A stretch of 64,000 nt of DNA from Fragilaria radians (taxonomy: Eukaryota; Bacillariophyta; Fragilariophyceae; Fragilariales; Fragilariaceae): contig CAAAJI010000086.1 in the NCBI GenBank assembly GCA_900642245.1, positions 36,456 through 100,455 of the forward strand. Direction: 5' to 3'. A model generated the notes under the pieces. That model saw only the letters and a list, made by a program, of their open reading frames with translations. It was not told the DNA's origin and ran no database searches. Of this stretch, positions 31,770 through 40,947 are shown one piece after another (the first letter of the stretch is position 1; each line of letters begins with the position of its first letter). The position numbers and the translations under genes are program-made.

Positions 31770-33130
31770 AGATTCTTTACTGGATCGAAGCAGAAATAAT
31801 GAAAAGATAGATGACAGAACGGCAACTAAATTGTGTAATGTGATCTCTAAATGAACACGGAAGAGTCCACAGAGGAAATTTCATGTTACAGATCTTCGTG
31901 CTTTTGGAGAAAATGGGATCAAGATTACCAGGACCTACATCCAACATGAAAACCAAAGTTGATAAAAAATCGCGTTTATGGAGTATGAAGCTTTGAAAAG
32001 CAAGACCATTATGAGAATGAGAGATATCAGATATTTGGGAACAGATTTTGAAGGACTGTGACTTAACAAGCTCGGATGAGGAGAAATGTATTAGTTTGAG
32101 ATCAAAGAAAAAGGATGAGGTTGAAATGAAAGACTCTAAAACGAGAGTCACCATAAGGGTAAGAAGATCTCCTCAAATTAATCCGAGAATGCGGAAGGGC
32201 GCCTCTTAACTGCGGAAGTTGTCGAAAACCTCTACAATCAAGTAGACATCCTTTAATCCAAAGCAAAAAAGAAATGTACGTTAAAGATAAGCCATAAATA
32301 GGGAGATCCTAAACTTGGAAAAGTGCATTGTAATGTCCTTGGTGGACAAAACTCTTTCGTAAGTTAGCCGTGGGAAACAAGTGGACTCTAAAAGAGAAAA
32401 GAGATGAAGACTTCCAGGCCAGACTAGTGGCTATGGGGTACTCACAAGTGCCAGGAATCAAGCTTACAGTCAATTCATTTCCCGTTATCAAACATTCAAC
32501 CTAAATGGTAAAATCGAGAATAACACCCCAAGATTATAATGTACACAAAGAAATTGATGCAAAACAAAAATGTACCAATCAATAACATAAAAGGATTTGA
32601 TGATGAAAGCATCATCAAATTAAAGCGTCAACAAGAAAGATATCCCTGTGTGGTTTCACTCAAAGAAGGAGATATAGTTTGCATCCTTTGCATTCATGTA
32701 GAAGATATGGTTCTTCCCCTTTGTAATCTAAAATCCATCCAAGTGTCTAAATATTATTGGAGTTTTGTGAAATTCATGATGGACTTGTTGCAATAATTTC
32801 TTCCCCAAAGGAGCATTGTGGGTTGAATTGAAGGAAAGTTGAGAAAGTGTAGTTAACGATGGTCCAATGTACCGGATGAAGCACTCAAGCCAGATTTAGG
32901 CAATGGAATTGAGAGGAACTATCCAAAGGAGTATATGAAGTGCTTGTCAATATTGAGGAGTTGAAAAAGGGTAATTCAGTTCCTAGTTGGGAAACCACAA
33001 AGTAAGGGCCTCAAAATGAAGTATACCAAAGAAAAGATAAAGTGAAGTTTGAACTAAGTCTCAAGGGGAAACTTTTCCTTGCGTTAGATTGAAGTAAAGT
33101 TTATACAAAGAAAAGATAACAGTACTACTA
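31770..33130 (+). mobile_element. Decayed copia reverse transcriptase fragment
   Basis: Plus-strand reading with stops and frame changes gives FQARLVAMGYSQVPGI at about 32416-32463, the conserved start of copia RT, and later GDIVCILCIHVEDMVLPL at 32668-32724, which aligns with the catalytic YVDD region (here HVED, so inactive). An 85-codon frame at 32539-32796 carries the second motif. The upstream part (31770-32300) is coding-like in places but unassigned. The relic ends about 60 bases before the RAD51C start codon. Confidence 0.6.
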
Positions 33131-33188
33131 GCTAATGGAATGAAATACTAGTAAGTTCATTTTTTTCTACTCCGTAGGGGGGGATACA

Positions 33189-34385
33189 ATGTCATCATTC
33201 CAATATCCCAACAAGACACGTTTGTCTCAACTTCCACTTCGTCCTTCGACACAATCTCTTTTACAACAACGAGGATTCTCATACCTTCAAGAGATTGAGG
33301 AATCCAAAAGTCGAGGAGGAGGATTATCCAATTTGGCACATGAATTACAACTTTCGTTATCCGAAACGGCGGCACTTGTCCGTGAGGTTCAAACTGCCGT
33401 GGGAGGAGTCGTATCGACTACTCCCATAGAACGATCTACTGCCTTTTCCATTCTACAACAACAGAAACAACAACAACATCCGCATCAGAAATCTGTCAAC
33501 AGTTACCATGATTCCATCCTTACATGTTCCAAATCATTAGATGAATTATTGGGTGGTGGCATTCGAATAGGAGAAGTTACCGAAGTTTTTGGTGTTCCGG
33601 GAGCTGGAAAGACTCAATTCGCACAACAACTTTGTGTAGCGACAAGTCTTCCTAATTCATTGGGGGGTGTAGATGGACAAGCGATATACATTGACACGGA
33701 AGGATCGTTTGGACCCGAACGATGTTTAAGTATGGCAACGGCTTTGATGCAACACCTTCGACGGTTACAACAACACAAAAATACTACAAACTTGGCAGAG
33801 GAGATTAAGCTACGTGATGATGACGAGGAGGATGCAAAGGATATTCTGGATCGTATTCATGTGTATCGTAGTTACGATCTTGCCAGTCTTTTGGCAATTT
33901 TAGAAGTGTTACCGACGTTTGTGGAGACCATGGGTCAAGACAAACCATCTCATCCGATTCGATTGATTGTAATAGACTCTGTTGCATTTCCCTTTCGATG
34001 TTCACATCACGATTACGAGGGACGAATGAAATCATTGAATTATGTTGCAACAAACCTGGCCAATATGGCAAATAAATACCATTTGGCAGTTTTTGTTGTC
34101 AATCAAATGACCACCAAACGTAATGAAGATTCCTCTACAGAATTTATTCCTGCCCTGGGAGAAACATGGGCGCATTCTGTCACGAATCGACTTCTCTTGG
34201 AACAATCCAATCCAGGAGAATCCTCCATGCGAACATGTCGTTTGGTAAAGTGTCCCTATAGGCCATGTGGTATAGTTTCGTTTGATATACTGGAGAGTGG
34301 TATTCGTGATATTCCTTCTCACAAAGCCATGGCTCGGGGAATTCACGACCATGACGACGAAGTTTCTAAACGTCAGCGATTGTGA
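33189..34385 (+). CDS. RAD51C: RAD51C-type recombinase paralogue
   Basis: Single exon, 398 aa, from ATG 33189 (MSSFQYPNKTRLSQ). It belongs to the RecA/RAD51 ATPases used in homologous recombination and interstrand-crosslink repair in the nucleus. After a helical N-terminal region, SLDELLGGGIRIGEVTEVFG leads into Walker A GVPGAGKT (residues 135-142, Lys141). YIDTEGSFGPERCLSMATA follows; Walker B is LIVIDS (259-264). The segments VIDSVAFPFR, VVNQMTTKRNED and IPALGETWAHSVTNRLLLEQ match RAD51C (IAFPFR, NQMTTK, VPALGESWGH) better than RAD51 or XRCC3. The Asp/Glu-rich insert near 205-215 is unusual. The C-terminus ends in KRQRL, a possible nuclear localisation signal at the place where RAD51C carries one. 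The promoter region abuts a copia relic. Confidence 0.85.
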   Translation: MSSFQYPNKTRLSQLPLRPSTQSLLQQRGFSYLQEIEESKSRGGGLSNLAHELQLSLSETAALVREVQTAVGGVVSTTPIERSTAFSILQQQKQQQHPHQKSVNSYHDSILTCSKSLDELLGGGIRIGEVTEVFGVPGAGKTQFAQQLCVATSLPNSLGGVDGQAIYIDTEGSFGPERCLSMATALMQHLRRLQQHKNTTNLAEEIKLRDDDEEDAKDILDRIHVYRSYDLASLLAILEVLPTFVETMGQDKPSHPIRLIVIDSVAFPFRCSHHDYEGRMKSLNYVATNLANMANKYHLAVFVVNQMTTKRNEDSSTEFIPALGETWAHSVTNRLLLEQSNPGESSMRTCRLVKCPYRPCGIVSFDILESGIRDIPSHKAMARGIHDHDDEVSKRQRL

Positions 34386-35136
34386 TGCCATGGACTGGAC
34401 AATGTCTGCACCGATACATGGATACCAATGTATTGTGCATTATATTTTTTATTTGGAAAATACATTTGCTTGTTTGCAAGGACAAAATTTATGATTGTGT
34501 GTGTACAAAACTCACGATGAATCCAAATCTAAATATTTCCCACGATACAAGGAGTGGAGTGATTGAGAGCGAGACTAATCAAACATTCCTTAACCACACA
34601 GTTGAGCTTTACAATTCATAATTTTACTACAGCGGACAATAAATAGGAAAGTAAATATTAAACATGCTATAGAAATTCCTTTCTGAAAGTCTTGCTGCTA
34701 TGAGATATAGTATTAGGCAAGATATATCTATAGATTGAGGGTCAACAACAATTCAAAATAGACAATTTGTATATTGGTCAGTATCCTAACTTCATGAGTA
34801 TCTAGTTGAATAAACATTAGTTTAATCCGGATGCGTCACTTTCAAATTTGCCATTTGCAACATGAAGAATGCTTAATTGTGTGTGTTGGCATGAAATTTT
34901 CAACGGGATGTGTGTCACCTTTCCCCAAAGTCATTTTGCGATTGAGATGAATGCCAGAATGGAAATGACAGTTATTCCCTTCCACCACGTATCCTCTGTA
35001 CCTGTAGAAGACCTGACGAATGCCATTCGTGTCATTTCAAGTACGGTGCCAAACTCCCTTGCAGTACTCCAGTACAGGAACGAAGTCCCTTCTTGGAGTC
35101 ATCTTGCCGTTTTCGTGTCCTTTTTTCTCTCTGCCC
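34386..35136. other. Intergenic, RAD51C to EF-hand gene
   Basis: Both flanking genes run on the plus strand, so this holds the 3' UTR of RAD51C and the promoter/5' UTR of the EF-hand gene. Plus-strand frames overlapping from 34869 and 35020 run into the EF-hand gene; the second is in frame with it but lacks protein-like features, so I take it as 5' UTR. Confidence 0.5.
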
Positions 35137-37011
35137 ATGTCATCCTCCTCCAGTGCGATCCTCGCTGCTCCTGCTGCTGCTCCGTCTTCAGATCCGTATA
35201 CTCCTTCCTCGAATATTCCAGAGATTATTGATGCACGAGTCGAAGCTTCGAAACATATGGCAATTCGTCATGCCGCAGCCGTGGCTGCCGCATCGATTGA
35301 AAAGAAGTTAACCACCACATTATCCACCTGTGAAACTGTACATTTGACTCGTGACTTGACAGAATTGCAACGTTGTTCCTTACAATCTGAATTGGGATTC
35401 TTAGATGCCTTACAACGAATGACCAATGAAGAAATGTTGGAAACATTATTTACTTTATTTGATTCGGATGGGTCTGGATCTGTCGATAAGAATGAATTGG
35501 CTCGTAATTTGAAAAAATTGGATCAACGGTCCTTCTCAGAATCACTCGATGCAGCTATATTATCAATTCATGCATTTGATTGTGATGGTGATGGTTGTAT
35601 GGACTTGGATGAATTTGCAGATTTCATAGAAAGTTTAGTCAATAGTTTGGAGTGTGCCCTGGAAGACTTGGCCCAATTCCTAACTCTCCGGGTGGCATTC
35701 TGTGACAGTGGGAGTGCTGTCCTAGATGAAGCTATTGTTACACTTGTTCAAGATTCTACTGCGTCTGTCCTATCTGTTGAAGACTTTGATGATGCTGTTG
35801 TCGAAGTTCGGATGATGTTGTTGGTACGTGGCATCTGAAAATAATAATAATGTATATACTATATGCATCCAACAAAAATAAAGCGGCATGCTGTAAAGTA
35901 TTTGATATTCTGATACAAGATTCATACATGACATTACTCTACCTCTACAACATGCACTTTTCGATGTTTATAATCCACTCACATTTCTCTCTCTTTCTTC
36001 CCTTCTCATCATTTTGTAAATTCCATTCCTTTTTTCTTTGTATAGTTTCAAATGATGGCAGGATCATCGGAACTCGTCACATACGAATCAGTTGCTAAAG
36101 CTTTATATCGAGTTACCCTCAAAATGGATGAAATTCCTCGCCAAGCTTTATTACTATGCTTTGAGAATGAGAGAGAACAACGAACCTTGGATTATTCACA
36201 ATTTTCTTCCCTACTGTTGAATGTATCAGCGGCCGGCAAGTTGAACTTTCACGAAGTCTGTAATTCCATAACATTGTCCTACTGTAAGAACGATGTCACC
36301 TGGACCGATTTGTCCGATTTGTTCGTTAGTGATGATACATTCTTGGCCATTGCGGCAGATCAGGAGATAGCGGAAAATAGTGGTCAACGTTCGGGAGGTA
36401 GCCGTCATCAAAATTTAGATGCCGTACAGCAAGGAAAGTTGAATCGATTATTCGATCTTTGGGATATGGATCATTCCGGTGATTTAGATTTTGAAGAAGT
36501 TGTTCTTGGTTTTCGTAAGTGAGGAGCACTGTCTATCTGCTAATGAATATCCCCTTTTTGACAAGTTTCTCTCTTTCTCATTTTGTCTCCACAATTTCTC
36601 TCACACGTGACTCATATATTCCCACTCTTCCTTTACCATACAGGAAAATTCCATGAGGCCAAGTCTCTGGATCAGACATTAGATCAAAGTTTCGAATTCT
36701 TAAATACATTTGATAAGAACAACGACGGTAGTTTGTCTCGAGATGAATTTGCCAAATTGGTACTCACGTTTGCCGAACGAGCTCATGTGTCATCTCATGA
36801 CTTGATTGATTTCATGGTAGTGACGTCTGCCTTTAAGGATCACAGCCATATTGAACAAGCCTATATTAAAGCCACCCGTGAGCGATCCTCGGAACGGTAT
36901 CCATATCCCAAGAATCTCGAGGAGAGCAATTCCTCTCGTTCTCTCGGTGGACTATGGAAAAATTTAAGACGAGGATCTTCACTTACGTCATCATTCAAAG
37001 GTAATAGTTAA
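35137..37011 (+). CDS. Four-EF-hand calcium-binding protein
   Basis: Three exons, 35137-35823, 36046-36514 and 36644-37011, join in phase (0 and 1) at GTACGT and GTAAGT donors and give 507 aa. I start at MSSSSSAILAAPAAAP; the frame is open up to an ATG at 35020, whose extra 39 residues look like 5' UTR. Four canonical EF-hand loops are visible: DSDGSGSVDKNE (109-120), DCDGDGCMDLDE (148-159), DMDHSGDLDFEE (369-380) and DKNNDGSLSRDE (409-420). They form two pairs separated by about 200 residues of non-EF sequence, mostly helical. The last 70 residues are basic and Ser-rich. There is no kinase or membrane segment, so it is probably a calcium sensor or buffer; I do not recognise a named orthologue. 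It converges on the PAK1IP1 gene with 93 bases between stops. Confidence 0.85.
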
Positions 37012-37104
37012 TGTGAAATTGGAATAAATATATCCTGGAAAAGTCACAAAGCATTTCGCTATATTGATTACGTAACGAATCAACTCTAGAGTACTACCTG
37101 TTAA

Positions 37105-38592
37105 TTACTTGCGCTTTCGTTTGTTTGCTGATGTAGAACGTTGTTGCTTGTGTTTCTTCTTGACTTCCATCGTTTTGGCCTTTTCGACCAATGTTCGGGC
37201 CTTGGCAACCACTGTATCATCCATTTCGACAACACGAACTTGTGGACGTTTCATATCCGATGAAGTAGTCACAGCAGTTGTTTTTGTTGCTTGGGGGACA
37301 ACCACTATTGAATCATTATTCTGCATCTTTTCTTCCATTAATTCACTTGCCCATGCTTCTAAACATGTCACTCTTGCACCCGTTCCAAGTTGCACACTAG
37401 CAACGATATCTACCGCTAGCTCCAGACTAGAATCACTTTCATCATCATCGTCGCTTGTTGAAGTGGAACTTGATTCATTGGCATCATCGGCAGTTGCATC
37501 TTGCTGAGGAGGTTCGTCTTCATCCTGCAAGAGCATATTTACAGCACCTTGCAAATTCATAACACTCACGACACCTGCACTGTTGGCAGTAATGACATAA
37601 TAATGATGATTAATCGATTGAATGCATTTCAATCGTTCTTCACCAGCGACTACTCCTTCTACAGGTTCTATTGCCATCAATGCCCTACGAGTACGTGGAT
37701 CGTCATCGACAGCACCGATGGATAACACCGGTAAGGATCCATCGTTACAAGCGACTGCGAGAAACGTCCCTTGGTTTCCTTCCATAATAGCGACTTGATT
37801 GGCTCGACTGGGCAATTCAGCATCTAATAAGTCGCTACCTGTTTCAACATCTCGAACAGTGATATGATTTCCATAAGACCAAGCATAGGCATCGCCATTT
37901 TGTGTCCAAACGATACTTGTGACAGGTTCAAAGAATGATTTTCCATTACGAGTACTTCTGGAAGTTAATTTCGAGGAATAGGCCAATCGACCTTTGGTTA
38001 AATCCCACAATTTGAGTTTCCCATCGGATTGACCTCCACTTAGCGCTAATTTTCCAGAAGGATGAACTCCCAAGGATGCGACACCCCCTTCATGTCCCGC
38101 AAGAATGTGTTGTAAGGACCAATCACGTTTTTTATAGAGACAAATCTTTCCTCCCGTAAATCCGATTAATGCATGAGTAGACGGAGAGGAAGAATCAGAT
38201 GTTGATGCTGGTCCCATCATTTGCCTTGGTGGAGCAAACGACGAGCATATTGGAGTACCCAAATCGGATGGAGTTCGAATTTCACCGGATGAATTCAATC
38301 GTTTGGTCCAATCATGTGTCTTTAGCAATTCATCATATCCACATGAAAGTATTGCCCCCGGATCACTCCTCCAAGATGATGGTTGTGCCATACACAAGGA
38401 ACGAATTGACCCCTGATGGACGGATGTTGCAAACACTAATGATAAAACATTTTCATCCTCCTCCTCTTCATAATCATCGTCGTCATCATCATTCTTTCGA
38501 GATTTTTTCTCCCACCCTCCCAAAACACCATCGTATGTTCCAACAACGATTACCAAACGATGAGGAAGTGAAGATTTCCGTATTGATGTCAT
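37105..38592 (-). CDS. PAK1IP1/Mak11-like WD40 ribosome biogenesis protein
   Basis: One frame of 495 aa (MTSIRKSSLPHRLVIVVGTY). WD40 propeller segments are seen from about residue 12 to 330. The family core is HEGGVASLGVHPSGKLALSG followed by GKLKLWDLTKGRLAYSSKLT, close to the PAK1IP1/Mak11 pattern HPSGKLALS...WNLxxGRxA. Further blades include VTSIVWTQNGDAYAWSYG and FLAVACNDGSLPVLSI. An acidic insert lies near residues 35-46 and another acidic Ser-rich part near 370-395. The C-terminus is strongly basic (VKKKHKQQRSTSANKRKRK), fitting nucleolar localisation. Mak11/PAK1IP1 acts in 60S subunit assembly; the role here is by family. A tag with a pyrimidine-rich lead lies directly before the ATG, so a 5' UTR intron is possible. 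Confidence 0.75.
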   Translation of the reverse strand: MTSIRKSSLPHRLVIVVGTYDGVLGGWEKKSRKNDDDDDDYEEEEDENVLSLVFATSVHQGSIRSLCMAQPSSWRSDPGAILSCGYDELLKTHDWTKRLNSSGEIRTPSDLGTPICSSFAPPRQMMGPASTSDSSSPSTHALIGFTGGKICLYKKRDWSLQHILAGHEGGVASLGVHPSGKLALSGGQSDGKLKLWDLTKGRLAYSSKLTSRSTRNGKSFFEPVTSIVWTQNGDAYAWSYGNHITVRDVETGSDLLDAELPSRANQVAIMEGNQGTFLAVACNDGSLPVLSIGAVDDDPRTRRALMAIEPVEGVVAGEERLKCIQSINHHYYVITANSAGVVSVMNLQGAVNMLLQDEDEPPQQDATADDANESSSTSTSDDDDESDSSLELAVDIVASVQLGTGARVTCLEAWASELMEEKMQNNDSIVVVPQATKTTAVTTSSDMKRPQVRVVEMDDTVVAKARTLVEKAKTMEVKKKHKQQRSTSANKRKRK

Positions 38593-39375
38593 CTAGAACG
38601 AAACAAACTAATTGTTCGACTTAATTGTAGGCGACACTCGATTTCAACGTCTAGTGCTAGTATGTAACATAACATCGCAACCTTGACTGGTGGAGGAAGA
38701 ATGCAACGTCTGTCACACACCATCCATTCACCTCTATCCATATCAATTGCACTGACCTTTTGAAACATTCCTCTTGGACATTTACTCATGCACAACGATG
38801 AAATTACTTCTACATAGGAACCATAATTTGATCTAAATGTTTTAAAACTATCATTTGCATTGACCAGGCATGAAATGTAGGTTTCAAAACATCAATCATA
38901 CTAATAAGCAATTATGTATCCTAAGTTCCAGATTGATACTATGAGTATCTAGGGAAAATATCCCTCACAACCTTGCTCAATATTACAATAGGAAAGAATT
39001 GGTTGGTATGGTAACGGTGCTGTCACCTTCAACGTGTAAATCTAGAATTCACATTGCCAAAGGATTAAGAAAATAATTGGATAATCTATAGGCAGAATGG
39101 TAACAATGGGCTGCAGCAACTACAGAATTCACAACAACAATTTAGAGTCCTTGATTCAGAGGTAGTTGTCCCGTAAATAATTATCCCAAATTCCAAAAAT
39201 TTTCATCTGGAAACCTAGTTTTTTCCTGATTTGATTCATAAATTCAATGACATGCTAGGCTTTGATTCATTGATTAGTTGGTACTATAGATTTACAAGCA
39301 ATCGTATTTTGACTCACATCCTTTACAAATTGTAAGGAACTTTCAAAGGATCATAATTCATCCTCGTTTGGAGAA
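38593..39375. other. Intergenic, PAK1IP1 to J-domain gene
   Basis: Both flanking genes are on the minus strand. The part near 38593-38800 should be the PAK1IP1 promoter/5' UTR, and the right end the 3' UTR of the J-domain gene. A minus frame at 38589-38795 has no motif. No repeat or RNA gene was recognised. Confidence 0.45.
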
Positions 39376-40014
39376 TCAACGACGTCTCCGTCGTCTTTGA
39401 GAGTTTGATAGTTCTCCCATTGTGAGTTCGATTGGAGGAGGTGGAGTATTGGAATGATTGGGATTTGCCATTTTCTCTTCTTCTTCTTCCATGGCAACTA
39501 ATTTAGCCAATTCCCACATACCCCCCTTATCCAATCCTCCAGGTGCCATGGTTTTGGCAACATGAGAAACTTCCTTCCTTGTCATTGTATTCATGTGAAA
39601 GGAAAGATGATGATTCATCCAACTTTGAACAGTATCGTAATGTCGTTTCTGTGCTTCGGTCCAACTATTCTTATCCATATTGTTGTGAATTATCATATCA
39701 TCGACACAAACTAATGTCCCATTGGGTAATTCTCGAATTTGTTCAAATGCATATCGGACTCGACGAAAGTGATCAGCAGACCCTCCTGGTCGATCTGGAT
39801 GATGCTTCAAAGCCAATTTTAAGAATGCTTGTTTGACTTGATCGTAATTGAGTGATGCTATTTTGGTATCGTCAAATCCCAAAACGGCAAATGGTGATGT
39901 CGCTTCAGACCAGGATTTTGTTGTCAACGGTGAATTTCTTAAGAAATTTGCATGAGAAGATAGTACTATCCAAGATTTGGGTAAGTTGGATAAAGCAGAT
40001 CGACGAGTCAACAT
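39376..40014 (-). CDS. J-domain (DnaJ-like) protein, probably mitochondrial
   Basis: One frame, 212 aa from ATG 40014 (MLTRRSALSNLPKSW); the open frame extends five codons up to a TTG only. The J domain spans about residues 43-95: SPFAVLGFDDTKIASLNYDQ, then VKQAFLKLALKHHPDRPGG with the essential HPD, then FRRVRYAFEQI. J proteins stimulate Hsp70 ATPase. The N-terminus is rich in Arg, Ser and Leu without acidic residues, like a mitochondrial presequence. The rest has a helical region (WMNHHLSFHMNTMTRKEVSH), an acidic run (EEEEEK) and an Arg6 end. There is no Gly/Phe or zinc-finger region, so it is a type III (class C) J protein. A specific orthologue was not identified. Confidence 0.75.
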   Translation of the reverse strand: MLTRRSALSNLPKSWIVLSSHANFLRNSPLTTKSWSEATSPFAVLGFDDTKIASLNYDQVKQAFLKLALKHHPDRPGGSADHFRRVRYAFEQIRELPNGTLVCVDDMIIHNNMDKNSWTEAQKRHYDTVQSWMNHHLSFHMNTMTRKEVSHVAKTMAPGGLDKGGMWELAKLVAMEEEEEKMANPNHSNTPPPPIELTMGELSNSQRRRRRR

Positions 40015-40947
40015 GCTTTGTCGACGCAAATCAACAATCTGAAACTAGGACATGGTAAACCCTAACTCGAGGGAAGTACCAAGGGCAACTCAACAGACTA
40101 CCACTTTAGAATGACTCTCCATGTACATGAGACATCCAGCAACATTTGCAGTCCAATGTATAAATTAAGAGAATGGTGATGCTAACATATTTCCATCTAC
40201 ATGCACAGTTTATGACTACCAGTCTATTTTGTAACAGCCTGCAAAGCTGATTCTGAAGAAAATTGTACAGGTATTATTTCTCAGTCTCCTTTCATTTGTT
40301 CCAAAGTACTGACAACTTATTCAGTTAGGACTCTTCTGCTACAACCTATGGTAATATCAAGATAAGACAAAGCACCATGGCAAATTTTAGTTAAATACTT
40401 TTGGCTCTAAAAATTGCTATACTTCAAATTCTAGAAATTGCTATAATCAAATTCTAGGTCAGTCTCGTATGCTAGTTGCCAGGTAAAGTGTTACAGAGGA
40501 CTTCCTTTTAAGAGCATGTAAAGTTTAGATTGTCAATACTTTTCACTCTTTCAAGAACATGAAGTGTTTTTATCTAGGAAATTCAATCATAGTCTTTACA
40601 GATAGATCATATTGAATTAGAATAGGTTCAGTTAATGTAGATTTTTACATTTCATGTTGTAATAATTACCATATTTTGAATCAGGTTGTGGTGCGGCACC
40701 GTACATTGAAGTTCTGACGTCAATATGGGATTTGAATAGTTCGTTGAGAACGCGCTGCTGTTGTGATTTTATTACTCGACTGGCACAAGGTACAGTTGAA
40801 AAGTTCGTATTCGACGCAGTGCAGTTGTCAAACCTGTCGTGCGTGACCGAAGGACATTCTATTGACATGACACTTCACTCACCTCCCAAAAATCGAGAAC
40901 ACTTTTTATTGACATAATTTCTACTTCTACAAAGAGAAGAACCCAAA
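40015..40947. other. Intergenic, J-domain gene to PPK2-like gene
   Basis: The two genes diverge from this stretch. A minus-strand frame at 40632-40868 (78 codons from an ATG, MSIECPSVTHDRF...) lies 79 bases before the PPK2-like start. It has normal-looking composition and a possible gtaatt donor near its end, but no recognised motif. I do not annotate it as a gene. The rest is AT-rich. Confidence 0.4.

Noticed and set aside
34869..35231. Plus-strand 120-codon frame upstream of the EF-hand gene
   Set aside because: Out of frame with the EF-hand exon it overlaps; Cys/Ser-rich reading looks like 5' UTR.
38819..38960. Similarity between the 34.77-34.82 kb and 38.9 kb spacers (gtatcctaa, atgagtatctag)
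   Set aside because: Only two short shared blocks in AT-rich DNA; not enough to call a repeat family.
40632..40917. Opposing short frames upstream of the PPK2-like gene
   Set aside because: Both strands are open over the same bases and neither has a motif; at most one could be real and nothing decides it.
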